Assembly: GCA_022749755.1 (NCBI GenBank)
Contig: CM040451.1
Location: forward strand, 2,680,871-2,744,870
Reading direction: 5' to 3'
Source of the DNA: Azadirachta indica
Lineage: Eukaryota; Streptophyta; Magnoliopsida; Sapindales; Meliaceae
DNA: 64,000 nucleotides
This document shows, piece after piece, positions 24,790 to 36,103 of the stretch. The notes under the pieces were generated by a model. The model ran no database searches. It saw only the letters and a list, made by a program, of their open reading frames with translations, and was not told the origin of the DNA. The translations under genes and the position numbers were made by a program. The first letter of the stretch is position 1, and each line of letters starts with the position of its first letter.

Positions 24790-25700
24790 AGATATAATAT
24801 TGCTAATAATAAATTATTTTAGGATAAACGATAGAGAATCATGTACATTGGGTCACAAACAAGAATAATATTAACATTATGAAATAATATATTTTGATTA
24901 TACATATGATAAGTTTTATTTATTTATTTATATTTCAGATAACTTTTTTATGGTGTTACTAATATATATTGGATTATTAATCCCGTTTATATAAACAAAA
25001 ATAAAGAACGAAAGCTACTTCCACCAAGTGAAGCATTTGCTATGTTGTTTGAGTGTGTGCAAACCGAAAGTTCACAAAAGAAATATCGATTAATCCATTC
25101 ATTTATAAAAGGCCAAACTGAATCCAAATAGCTAGGCTTAGCCAAATCGATAAATATCGACATGCATATCCATGTGTGATTCTCTGTGTGTGTGTATACA
25201 TATACTTCCCACCCAAAGATGAGAATTCTATAACTCTTATCGAATTTTCTATTACTGGTAGATAACTTGAATTTGCAATGTGGTGGGTTTTATTCATTCG
25301 AATTGACAAATAGAACTCGTTAAGTCGTCGCAACAAATATATGAAACGTATTTATTCACAACTCATATTAAACTTAACACCTTTTCTTCTACCTCTCCCT
25401 GGAACGTATCAATCAAGGTTGTCAATTATAATATTACTTTTATCTTTTAGTGTTTTTATTCTAATTTACTATATCAGGTTTTTATATAAGATCATAATCT
25501 ATTGCATAACTTAAAAATTGCTCCGTTACCTTTTTTCAATGTTTTAAATGTGTAGCCGTATATGTTGTTGACTTATATTTTTTGACATAATATAGATTGA
25601 CTTGTACTTCTAATATTTTTATAAAAATACTGTAATTTTAAATTTAATATTTAAACTCCTTGAAAATTGTTGTCAATAGATTACATTAACTATTTGTCAT
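24790..25700. repeat. Promoter-like duplication unit A
   Basis: This is similar in the same orientation to unit C (27730-29000), the 5' flank of the PP2 gene. Shared blocks include GAAAGCTACTTCCACCAAGT, GAAGCATTTGCTATGTT, ATAAAAGGCCAAA, TAGCTAGGCTTAGCCAAAT, TAAATATCGACAT and ACACCTTTTCTTCTACCTCT. No PP2 coding sequence lies next to it on the gene-proximal side. Confidence 0.75.
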
Positions 25701-25974
25701 GATGAATAAAATTAGGTACTGTTTGAGGTCGATTCAGTTATCATAAACAATAAAAAGTGAAAACAAAAGCGAATTAAACTGAAATTAGTTTGCTTTTTTC
25801 CAATTTTGAATTAAAATAAACCAAACTAATATAAGACTAAATTAAATTGAGCAAAACTCAATCAAATCGGTCTGGTTTGATTGTATATTCGTTCAAATTC
25901 GATTTGGTTCATTAATTAGCATGAGGCTTATTAACATATTGTTCAACCAAATCACTATCTATTACTTGCTCTCT

Positions 25975-26720
25975 TTTTACACGCAGCGCTCACTGTTATA
26001 TATATAAAATTATTAGAATAATGACAATCATAGATTATTTTAGGGATAAATTCTTTTAGAATAAAGATAGAGAATCATGTATTTTTGGGTCACCAATTTA
26101 AAATAATATTTTTAATAATAAATAATAATCAATTATTAATAATAAGAACCATATATCTATTTTGCTTTTTTCATCCATTTGCAATTTCTTCATCAAAAGG
26201 TTTTAAGTAAATAAATCGTACATTTACTTCATCATTTACTGATTGAAATTCATTTTATGAATATGGTTTAGTTTGAAAATACATTATTTTTCAGACTAAA
26301 CTTTTTATAGTAGTTAAAATTAGTCGTCGCTAATATAATCATGGGATTGTTTTAACAATCCAGTTTTGATTTACATCGGTATAATTTAAAAAAGTAATCA
26401 TATGTTCGTAAAATCGTCATCATTTAATATTATAAAATAATACAGTAACACCATGTGATTGGTTATTTTTTAAGTTTATTAAATTTGGAATATCTTGTTT
26501 ATAGCGTTGTTGATAGATATAGGATAAGTAATCTCATATCTAAGAAGATATATAAAGTAGAAGGAAAATGAGATAGTTAGAACTTTTTGGTAAATTGACA
26601 CGTCCCACCAAGTGATATATGTTAATATATCATGCATTTCCTACATTCTTTGAAAGTGTGTGTAGACCTAAAGTCAACAAAAGGCGACAGATATAGAATA
26701 ACTTTTGAGTCAACCATCCC
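25975..26720. repeat. Promoter-like duplication unit B
   Basis: This is a shorter, more diverged copy of the PP2 5' flank. ACACGCAGCG and a TATATATA box at 25981-26005 match CACGCAGTGC and the TATATAAG box of the PP2 gene. Downstream blocks (GGATAAATTCTTTTAGAATA, AGAGAATCATGTAT, GATTGAAATTCAT, CCCACCAAGTGATATATG) follow in the same order as in unit C. No coding sequence follows on the gene-proximal side. Confidence 0.6.
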
Positions 26721-27079
26721 TCTATCGTATACCGATTCCAAGACTAGAGCAATTTTATAGAAAATTAGGCAATATATTGACCTCTATACACTAATCAAAG
26801 CCACCTAAATTAGTATATGTCATGTGTTGTGATATTGGAAGATAATATCTGTGGTTAAGCAAGCCGGCATGAAAATAAGCAGTAAGTTAGAAAACTAGAG
26901 CATTAGGATGAGATAATTGGAATACAATACTTGCATTGATAGATTATGGAGCATTCACATGATGCTCATTATTTATTAGAATTACAAGTATTGCATTCTT
27001 ATTTGATTTCCGGGACATTTTATTGAAAGTAAAACATATAACTGACTGTCCGGGCTGAAACTTGTGTTGCGAAACTTAA

Positions 27080-27674
27080 TTAATTCTTTGAGCGAATAAC
27101 GACACCTTTGAGGATCATTCCTTTCTTCCAAGGCTCCTTAGTTTCACTCAAATAGATTTCCATCTTTCCAGCTTGATTTCCACATGGAGCAATAAATTGA
27201 CCAATTGGGACATCTATCCATTCGTTTTTCTTCAGTTTTGAAAAATCTACTTCGCGACATTCCTCAAATTCATTCGGAATTACAAATCCCAGCTTCACTG
27301 GATATGTCCATCCCTCAGCACACTCCTTCATCTTCAAAGAAAATGCGACCTCATATCTAGTTCCGGCGTCGAGGACGCTGGTATCAAATTTCGTCCTTGC
27401 GTCGAGGTAACATACTTTAATTAATTCAGCAGCATCCACAAGCTCGTTTGAACTGCAAATCAGAATTAGTTACTTACAATCAGAGTTTTCATATTATTTA
27501 ATACTTAATCTAAAATTATATACATATATATATATATTACATAGATTAATAATTAAAATCTTACCATGTGTCCCGCACTTTAATCCAATTCCAGTAACGC
27601 TTGTCGTCTCCCCAGGTGATATTCAAATCCCTTGCAAACAACGTGATGGAGCTCTGTTTCACTGCCTGTGCCAT
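27080..27674 (-). CDS. PHLOEM PROTEIN 2-like (PP2-A type) lectin
   Basis: Two exons, 27674-27565 and 27452-27080, join across a GTAAGA...TTTGCAG intron to give 483 bases, 160 residues plus TAA. The N terminus has the PP2 signature ARDLNITWGDD followed by RYWNWIKV. The body continues AAELIKVCYLDARTKFDT, TRYEVAFSLKMK and GWTYPVKLGFVIP, ending in WKKGMILKGVVIRSKN. This is the whole PP2 domain with no F-box or TIR/AIG1 domain in front, matching the short A-type lectins. PP2 proteins bind N-acetylglucosamine-type glycans and are found in phloem sap or induced by wounding and insects; the role here is by family only. A TATATAAG box lies 65-72 bases before the ATG. The 5' flank exists in three copies at 24.8-29 kb, but only this one keeps a coding sequence. 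Confidence 0.92.
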
Positions 27675-27738
27675 TGTTTTCCTCAGTTAGCTAGCTCTTA
27701 ACAATTACTTGTTTTCTTCTTTCACGCAGTGCATCCGA

Positions 27739-27746
27739 CTTATATA
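27739..27746 (-). promoter_or_regulatory. TATA box of the PP2-like gene
   Basis: Minus strand reads GTATATAAG, 65-72 bases upstream of the start codon. The spacing leaves a 5' leader of roughly 35-40 bases. Unit B retains a TATATATA run at the matching place; unit A does not. Confidence 0.65.
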
Positions 27747-28449
27747 CAAATAAAAAGTTAGAATATTATCAATAACAAATTATTTTAAGAACAAATTCTT
27801 TTGGGATAAAGGATAGAGAATCATCTATATTGGGAATAATATTTTAGTGATAAGGAATCCTCAATTATTTATTATAAGAATCATATATCAATTTTGCTTC
27901 CTTTTCCATGTCCAATTTCTTCGTACATTGTTTTTAAGTAAATATATTATTTATTCACCTCCTTATCGTATAAAGATTGAAATTCATGTTTTGAGTTTGT
28001 TTAAATATTCTAGTTTACTTTACATTAATATTAATTCAAGATGATAATCATATGTTTATGTAATTGTTGTGAGTTAATATTATGAAATAATCTATTTTGA
28101 TCTTACACGTATCAGTTTTAATCATTTATTTAAATTTTAAATAACTTTTTTATTGTGTTCCTAATATATATTGGATTGCTAATCCGGTTTATACAGACAA
28201 AAATAAAGAAGGAAAGCTACTTCCACCAAGTGAAGCATTTGCTATGTTCTTTGAGTGTGTACAAACCGAAAGTTCATAAAAGGAATATCCGGTAATCCAA
28301 TCATTCATAAAAGGCCAAAGAGAATCCAAATTAGCTAGGCTTAGCCAAATGGATAAATATCGACATACATATCCATGCACGTGTAACTCTGTGTGTGTGT
28401 GTATATTAACTTCTCATCTTTGACATACATATCCATGCACGTGTAACTC

Positions 28450-28486
<37 letters not shown>

Positions 28487-28502
28487 TGTGTGTGTGTGTG
28501 TA
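28450..28502. repeat. (GT)n(TA)n(TG)n compound microsatellite
   Basis: Three adjoining dinucleotide tracts in the 5' flank of the PP2 gene. The matching place in unit A (25185-25200) has only a short GT tract. Confidence 0.9.
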
Positions 28503-29289
28503 TTAACTTCCCACCCAAAGATGAGAATTCTATCAATCTATCGAATTTTCTATTGGTGGTAGATAACTTGAATTTGCAATGTGGTGGGTTTTATCATTAG
28601 AATTGACCGAGTGAGGTGTCATTTCAACTTTAAATGGAAAATAGAACTCATTAAGTCTTGGCAAGAAATATATGAAACATATTTATTCACAACACATATT
28701 AAACTTAACACCTTTTCTTCTACCTCTCCCTCGAATTTATCAATCAAGGTTGTCAATTACAATATTGTTTTTAATCTTTTAGTGTTTTTATTGTAATTTT
28801 CTATATTTAGGTTTGTATAACATCATAATTTGAAAATTACTCTGTTACCTTTTTTTAACATTTTAAATGTTTAGCGGTACATATTATTGACTTATATTTT
28901 TTTGACATAATGTCAATTGATTTATACTTCTAATATGTTTAGAATGCTATTTCTATTTTAAATTTAATAGTTAAACTCCCTGAAAATTGTTATCAATAGA
29001 TTTCACCATTTGTCCGTCCCTCCAAAAGTCAAAGTAGAAATTGTTTTAGGAGATGTGATTTAGTGTTTTAAAATTTATACAAATAACCTCATAAATTTTA
29101 ATTGTTAAAAATATCTATATTTATGAATTAACATGATTCAATTACTCTAATAATTAATCGTGTTATAAATTGTAAGTTTAAAAGACCAACCCAACACAAC
29201 CCGATTAATAAATGAGCAACACAAATTTCATATGATTAATAATCGTGTCGACTTAATTATAATATAAACTTAAAATTTCTTGTTAGCTT

Positions 29290-30420
29290 TGCAAGTCATG
29301 CCTAAAATTGCCACTCTTAGTTTTAAGAATATAGAAGTAGCAAGTCATGTTTGTCAACTCAAGAAAGCCCTCTATGGCCAGAAAGAGGCATAAATGGTGT
29401 GATTTGACAAATTAAAATCAATAATGAAAGTTTGAGAATTTCCAACTCAAAATCTAACACCTGATCATTTTTCAAAAGAAAGGAGAATAAGATAATTCTA
29501 ATATATACATACATATATATATATATATATATACACGATGACATAGCTCGAAATGGAATTCCACCAACACAAACTGAGAAACTAATTAACAAGTTGAATA
29601 AGCTTTTTCTTTAAAATAACTTGGAAAATTCACATTATTTCTTGGGCATTGAAGTGCTAAAAACAAAGGAAATACTTTTATGTCCCAAAGAAATATATTT
29701 CTTCTCAAAACAAAAATCAGTGTCTGTAAGGGTGTTCACAGGACAAAAGCTGTCAACAACAAATGGTGAACTATTCGAGAAAGGAACCTTGTTTAGAACC
29801 ATAATCGGAGTTATGCGATATGTAACTCTGACAAGACCATAATTGGCTTTTGCTATTAACAAGCTAAGCCAGTTTACGAGGGATCCTCTTAATATACATT
29901 GGTCTGCTTGTAAATTAGTACTGAGATACCTAAAAGGAACTAGCAACTTTGGCTTGGAATTTAAAAGAAAAAATCAATTTTATTTTGTAAGTCTTGTGCA
30001 AAATGGGGTGGAACATTGATGCAAAAGCGTAGCAGTAGGTTGTTAAAATGTTGCACTCAAGGGAAATCTCATCTTGTGAAGCCCAAATAAACAACAGGTT
30101 GTTTCAAAAAGTATTGCACAATCTGAATACAGAGCATTGGTTCATACTGTTGCAGAAATAACCTGGGTAAAATGATTACTCTAAGAACTACGTATCACAA
30201 TTGACTCTTCCTCTTATATCTGGTCAAACAGCAAATTTCAATTGGGACTTCAGCAAATCCAATGTACCACGCAAGAACACAATCTATAGAAATTGACATT
30301 CACTGTTTTCGAGATAAACTTTCCAATTGAAAAATATTAATTCACAATATACCGAGCCAGAAAAAAGTTTCAAACATCTTCATCAAGCCTCGTCCTTTTG
30401 AGATCATCTAAGAAGCAAAC
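29290..30420 (+). pseudogene. Copia reverse transcriptase / RNase H remnant, copy 1
   Basis: Copia pol pieces appear in order. HVCQLKKALYG (near 29345) is the conserved block just before the RT thumb. HYFLGIEVL (near 29635) and VMRYVTLTRP (29810) follow. Next come the RNase H pieces FGLEF, SEYRALVHTVAEITWV (30125-30170) and a target-site-like tail. Multiple stops and frame changes, and a TA tract at 29515-29533, disable it. No integrase or gag is attached. An equivalent remnant lies at 34870-35620 in the duplicated segment. Confidence 0.8.
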
Positions 30421-30454
30421 TTTATGTTCTTCCATGAACACCAACCTTGAGGGA

Positions 30455-30812
30455 GAACAATGAAGTAAAACTCCAAAACTCTACACTAATGCCCAAGTCT
30501 ATGAACCAATAGGGGCCCAATTCAGGTAAAGAGGCGTAGTCCAAGAAAGTAAAAAAGTCTTTGACAGATTTTATTCGGGCAGATGACAAAATACACCTCC
30601 TTCTGCACATCAACCATCAAATGGACGTTGTATAACCTTTTTCTTCAATAACAATTCAGGATTCATTGCCTTATATGTGTTGTATATAAGTCATATGAAT
30701 TCATCTTTGTAGGTAGATGTTCCTACTGTTTATTGAAACAGAAAAGAGTCATTGAGCTCAATATTTTCTCCTTCTCTGGTTTCTAACTTCTTCCAAGATT
30801 TTCAATATTACA
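30455..30812 (+). repeat. 3' LTR of the Copia remnant, copy 1
   Basis: The polypurine-like CCTTGAGGGAGAAC directly after the pol end marks the start of a 3' LTR, which ends near TTTTCAATATTACA at 30812. The same sequence lies at 35650-36100 in the second copy. There is no 5' LTR in the window. Confidence 0.6.
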
Positions 30813-31589
30813 ATATCTTTCAATGAAGTAGCTGTATGATATCTTATCTAGAAGATGGCTTAAAAAATTTAACCTTATTTCACAAAAACTAGTTGTAAAT
30901 TTTGGTGATTTTTGCTCCTTTATTGGGTTATTTTACGATGACATAAAGCTTTACATAATTTTTATTGAATTTAATTTTTGTTTTATTCATTTTTTAAAAT
31001 AGTTGTAAATTTTGAATTACATAATAAAAGGCAATATTTTTTTTCGTGCAATTATAATTTTTCTTGAGTGAGGGCTTTTATTGTAATTGCCAAGCTAAAA
31101 TACGTATTTGGAGGGTTGTTAGATATCCTTGAAGTTTTTAAATAAAAACGTATGTTGCAAATTCAAGACTCCATGAAGATGAGCAAATAGCTTACCGCCA
31201 CCTATACTGATTTGTCAAAATATATAAATACAAACTATTTAAATAAGAAACATACGTAATTTATATTATCAAACTAGTATTTTTAAATTATTATTGTTGA
31301 TATAAAATAATTTTATAATAAAAAACAATTCAAATTTAAAAATAATTATATTACCATTATTTTTCATTATAATTATTGGAAGGAACAATAAATCTATTTT
31401 AATATTTCAACCTTTAAAATTTATCCTCATCTCCGACCACCTATTGTTGTTAAGGGGCTAATGAGCAACATTTTCATCTTTTAACTTTGAAACAACAATA
31501 GATCAACAATAGATCACTTTTAATAATTTAATTCCTAACTTCTTTTTTTTTAAACCTACCCTCCTTATTAAAACACATAATAAAAATTA

Positions 31590-32924
31590 GAAAAATTGAC
31601 ATGTACTCTTTAATGTTTGGAAAAATAAATACATACCCCTAATATGAGAGAAAGAAAAAACAAATCCTCTCTTTAAATTTAGAGAAACAAAAAGATATTC
31701 CCCTTAACTTTTTATTTCTGTTAGTTGACTAGTTAGGTTATTATTATTATTATTTATATCTCTAAACTTTTGAATAATAATAAATTAAGAAATAATAAAT
31801 TTAGTTATGACAATTTAGTCTCTATTTTAACTTTTTTACAATATACTTTTTTTAATTATAATAATTTAATCCCTATTTCAATATTTTCTACAAGAGACTA
31901 AGGATTAAATAATTTTTTTACTTTATTATTTTAATAAAAAAATATTATTATTAAAACATTATAATAATGAGCTAGATCAAACTCATACACTAAAATAATT
32001 ACTTTCTCAGAAATAATTTAATATTTAATTATTAAAAAAATTTAAATGAGATGTTTTCTAAAATTTTATTTTTATACGCAATATGTCTATTTAAAATATT
32101 ATGTCAAATTTATTATATTTTCTTAAAAAAATTATGAAAACATAAATAGAAAATAAAAAATAAATTCATGTGTTATATATATATATATATATTACAGATA
32201 ACAACAATGAAAATTCTCTTTTTTTATTTTAATTAAAATTAAATTATATCTTTTTGTTAATAATAAAAAATATATTTAATTACTAATTATATTAACAAAT
32301 GACATCAAATTCTCTTTTTTATATTTTGTATTTATATTTTCATAATTTCTATTAAGAAAATATAATGAACTTAATATAATCTTTTAAATAAATATATTAT
32401 TTATAAATAAAATGTTAAAAAAATATTTTAAACATTTTTTGACAATTACATATCAAATTATTACTAGAAAAGTAAAAGAAGAGGGTTAAAAATATTTTAA
32501 TACATAAGTTTAGTCCAATTCATTATTAAATTTTTTAATAATAGTATTTTTTAATTTTTTTATTAAAATAATAAATTAAAAATTATTTAGTCGTTAGTAT
32601 ATTGTGAAAAATCTTAAAATAGACATTAAATTGTTATATTTAAAAAAGTATATTATTAAAAATATTAAAATAGAGATTAAATTATCATGACCAAAATAAT
32701 TATTTCTAAATGTGTTATTATTTAAAAGACAAGTGATATAAATAATAATAATTTGACCAAGCAACCGAGGGAAATAAAAGTTACAGAGATATTTGTTTGT
32801 CCAAACTTTAAGATCATTTGCTTTTCTCAAATATCATTAGAAGAATATGTATTTATTTTCTCAAATATCATTAGAAGAATATGTATTTATTTTCTCAAAT
32901 ATTAGGGGATTATGTCAGTTTCCC
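31590..32924. mobile_element. Non-autonomous Mutator-like element (MULE/MITE) with 9-bp target duplication
   Basis: The ends GAAAAATTGACATGTACTC and, on the other strand, GGGAAACTGACATAATCCC are inverted repeats. The arms continue for several hundred bases with AAAATAAATACATA and ATGACAATTTAGTCTCTATT blocks on both sides. The element is flanked by identical TAAAAATTA (31581-31589 and 32925-32933). The duplicated segment at 39334-39342 carries a single TAAAAATTA with matching flanks and no insert, so it is an empty site. A 9-bp target duplication and long terminal inverted repeats are typical of Mutator-like elements. No transposase is encoded; the 1335-bp length and AT-rich interior fit a non-autonomous copy. 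Confidence 0.85.
32825..32905. repeat. 34-bp tandem repeat inside the MULE right arm
   Basis: TCTCAAATATCATTAGAAGA plus 14 bases is repeated at 32825 and 32859, with a partial third unit at 32893. The left arm has only one equivalent, so the expansion occurred on one side. Confidence 0.9.
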
Positions 32925-33420
32925 TAAAAATTAAAATGTTAAAAAATTGAACAAATTATGTTGCAATTTATTAGTTTAGTAAAGTTCAAGGACAAAAATG
33001 TTATTATTTGAACCTAAGTACTTAGTAGAGATAATGTGTTTCTTATGTTCTATAACTAAAATTGAAATTTATACTACAAGCAGCAACACAAAATAAAAGA
33101 CAAGCAAACTCAAACAATAAAACAACTCTGAAAAGAGACAAATCTTTATATGAAAATCATAAAATAGAAATGAAAAAATCACAAGATTGTAATCCAATAT
33201 TAACCTAATAATAATTCTAGAACTCCCTTATATTCTTTAAAATTTGTATATAATTATCAAATTATACAATCATTTTTTTATCAATAATATTATGATCATA
33301 TACATTAAATATATTTAATTTACATAATTTGGTAGTGGTGCAGTGATAATGAAATGAATTAAAATTGTTGAAGTGTTGTCTTGGATTTTGAAGAATTGCA
33401 TTTTTTTTTTTTTTAAAATT

Positions 33421-33871
33421 AAATGGGGCTTGCTAAAATGGGCTTATAGCAGAGGCAGAAAACCATTATTGGATGTTTTCCTTGATGCAAGTTCTGACAT
33501 GGTTGATTTTCATGTGTCTACACTCTTTCAATCGTTTGGTTGCAAGGGCAATTACGTTCGAATTCAGGTACCTAATTAAGCAGCACATGCATTCAGTATT
33601 AATATTATTAGAGCTGATTTTCTAACCTTCTGCTGGTGCTTAAACAATTGCACAGGACGACAGGTTGACTGCTGAAGCTGTAAAAGTTGATAATTCGACA
33701 GAGGAAAATATGAAAAGACTGGAAGAGATTGGAATGACGTTGTTAAAGGAGCAAGTGTCGAGGGTCGACTTAGAGACTGGTAGGTTTAAGAAAATTGAGG
33801 GAGAGGCCACCAACGAACAGACTCTTGCTGACTTTGCCAAACAACTCTCACAACAACAAAAGCTTAATTAA
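33421..33871 (+). pseudogene. Patatin-like phospholipase C-terminal fragment, 5'-truncated
   Basis: Two exon pieces, 33421-33567 and 33656-33871, join at CAG|GTACCT...CACAG|GAC in phase 0. The first codes KWGLLKWAY, then PLLDVFLDASSDMVDFHVST, the patatin block that contains the catalytic Asp region (D in DASSDM, the family DG/DA motif). The second codes DDRLTAEAVKVDNSTEENM, LLKEQVSRVDLETGRF and a C-terminal ADFAKQLS tail ending in TAA. Patatin-like proteins are vacuolar or cytosolic acyl hydrolases with a Ser-Asp dyad. Here the nucleophile GxSxG and everything N-terminal are missing. A poly-T run and AT-rich sequence precede the first exon with no acceptor, so the gene was cut at its 5' side. 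The remaining frame is open, which suggests recent loss. Confidence 0.85.
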
Positions 33872-34690
33872 TTGAGTTAAAAGACTCTAAACAGGCAGTT
33901 GAGGATATGTATTGTGTTCGAATTCATTGCGAACACCAAAACATGAATATACCCGACAAAGGAAATTAAATAAACAAAATGGGGTTCGTACGCAAAGGTG
34001 AATATAAGTTCACGTAAATACAATTTTCGAAAGTCACTTTTCTTTTTTATAAATAAAGCCTTACACATTAAAAATAACAAATATAACACATCAGCCTAAC
34101 ATTTAGTGACATATATACATCAACATAAGTTGTTTTTTGGCAATAATTGTGAGCACTATGTCCACTCTTGCATTTTTCTGCAACAAAATTGAAAAATTGT
34201 TATCACTTAATTTACAAATTAATTTTTTTGTGGGCAAAAATATTTTGAAATTTTGAAAAATAAAAATTATAAATGTAAATGGAAATAATTCATGCACCTA
34301 CCCTGCTTAATTAATAGGAACAATTCTAAGACAATTGGAAATCTGACAAGACTTTGTACGGGGTGATATGAAGGTAAACTTAAAAATTTGAAAAATATAA
34401 TTGTAATTTTAAAAACTTAATAAAATAAATTACAACAAAGTTAAGCTAGAGCCTGATTTAATCTTTAAAGATGTAGTGAGAAATCACGTACAAACGATAA
34501 TTAATCTTAGCATAAGCAATCAAGTAGTACTAAGTCTTTAACAACTGAACTCAAAAGCAATCCAGCTAAGAAGGAAGAAGAAAAGTAGAAGTTCATTAGA
34601 GATCTAAACGACATACCCAAGGAAGCATACCAGCAATCAATGATAGGGCAACAGAGTCAGCTCAGAATTTTCTGTTTGTTTTGTTTGTTC
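33872..34690. other. 3' flank of the patatin fragment, no gene seen
   Basis: AT-rich 3' flank followed by a less AT-rich stretch (34540-34680) with no recognisable coding sequence. It ends where segmental duplication copy 2 begins. Confidence 0.45.
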
Positions 34691-34869
34691 CTAAAAAGTC
34701 AAAATAAAAATTTTTTAGGAGATGTAATTTAGGTTTTAAAATGTGCAAAAATAACCTCATAACTTTTAATTGTCAAAAATATCTATATTTGTAGATCAAA
34801 ATGACCAAATCCTAACACGTACAACTTGATTAATAAACGAGTGATACAAACGCATCCGATTTACATTTC

Positions 34870-35620
34870 TACTTCTTGGACACTTCTTGGACATTAAAGT
34901 GGTAAAGGCAAAGGAAACAAAGGGTGTTAATACACCCCTCTGCACAAGACAGAAGCTGTCAACAACAAATGGTGAACTATTCAAGGATGGAACCTTGTTT
35001 AGAAGCATAACTGGAGTTATGCAATACGTAACTCTGACAAGACCTGAATTAGCTTTTGCTATTAACAAGCTAAGCCGGTTTATGAAGGATCCTCTTAATA
35101 CACATTGGTCTGCTTATAAAAGAGTGCTGAGATATCTAAAAGAAACTAGCAACTTTGGCTTGGAATTTAGAAGAAAAGATCAATTTTCCTTGGTAAGTCT
35201 TTCTGATGCAAAATGGGGCGAGACATTGATGACAGAAGTTAGTAGGTAGTTATTGTTGTAGCTTAGAGGAAATCTCATCTTTTGGAGCTCAGAGAAACAG
35301 CAGGTTGCTTCGGGAAGTAGTGCACAATCCGAAAATAGAGCAACGGTTCATACTATTGTAGAAATAACATGGGTAAAATCATTACTCGAACTACGTATCG
35401 CAATTGACTCTTCCTCTTATATCTGGTTAAACAAGCAAAGTTCAACTGTGTTGTAATCCAGTGTTCCACGCAAGAACATAACGTATAGAAGTTGACATTC
35501 CCTTCATTCGAAATAAATTTTCCAATGGAGAAATATCAATTTACTATGCATCGAGCCAGAAACAAGTTTCAGACATCTTCATCAAGCCTCATCCTTTTGA
35601 GAGTTTTCGTCATATAAGAA
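34870..35620 (+). pseudogene. Copia reverse transcriptase / RNase H remnant, copy 2
   Basis: One frame (34887-35249) still reads KLSTTNGELFKDGTLFRSIT, then [20 protein letters not shown] and THWSAYKRVLRYLKETSN, the end of Copia RT and start of RNase H. A stop follows EVSR. Later frames give IFWSSEKQQVASGSSAQSEN and VEITWVKSLL, the RNase H core. Stops and frame changes remain, so it is dead. It is better preserved than copy 1 in the connection region but lacks the upstream RT block. Confidence 0.85.
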
Positions 35621-35649
35621 GCAAGCTTTATGTTCTTCCATGAACACCG

Positions 35650-36100
35650 ACATTGAGGGAGAACGTTCAAGTAAAAGACGAAAATTCTACACTAATGCCC
35701 AAGTCTATGAGCCAATTGGAGCCCAATTCAGGTAAAGAGGCCCAGTCCAAGAAAGTAAAGAAATCTGATGGATTTTGTTAGAGCAAATGACAAAATAAAC
35801 CACCTTCTGCACATTAACCATCAGATGAATGTTGTAGAGCCTTTTTCTTGAAAAGCAATTCATGATTCATTGCCTTAGATACGTTGCATATAAATCAACC
35901 ATCAATGAGTGTTGTATAACCTTTTTCTTCAAAAGCAATTCATGATTCATTGCCTTAGATGTGTTGTATACATATCATATGTATTCATCTTTGTAGGTAG
36001 ATGTTGCTACCGTTCCTTTGAAATGGAAAACAGAGTCATTAAGCTCAATACGTTCTCCTTCTCTTGTTTCTAACTCCTTCCAAGATTTTCAATATTGCAA
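35650..36100 (+). repeat. 3' LTR of the Copia remnant, copy 2
   Basis: Begins at the polypurine-like TTGAGGGAGAAC and ends near TTTTCAATATTGCA. It contains an internal short direct duplication (AAAGCAATTCATGATTCATT near 35853 and 35931) that copy 1 does not have. Confidence 0.6.
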
Positions 36101-36103
36101 TAT

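Larger units (their letters stand above)
27730..29000. repeat. Promoter-like duplication unit C (active PP2 5' flank)
   Basis: The upstream region of the PP2 gene, of which units A and B are copies. It includes a short internal direct duplication of TTTGACATACATATCCATGC / GTGTAACTCTGTGTG at 28355-28400 and 28417-28460 and a (GT)n(TA)n(TG)n tract at 28450-28502. Confidence 0.75.
29010..33240. repeat. Segmental duplication, copy 1
   Basis: It shares three ordered blocks with 34690-39640 in the same orientation. They are 29010-29280 (TTAGGAGATGTGATTTAG, AATAACCTCATAA, AAAAATATCTATATTT), the Copia pol/LTR remnant with its downstream flank to 31130 (TTTGGTGATTTTTGCTCCTT, TAAAGCTTTACATAATTTTT), and 31440-33240 (CTTTGAAACAACAATAGAT, then AAGCAGCAACACAAAATAAA). 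It carries a Mutator-like insertion that copy 2 lacks. Confidence 0.75.
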
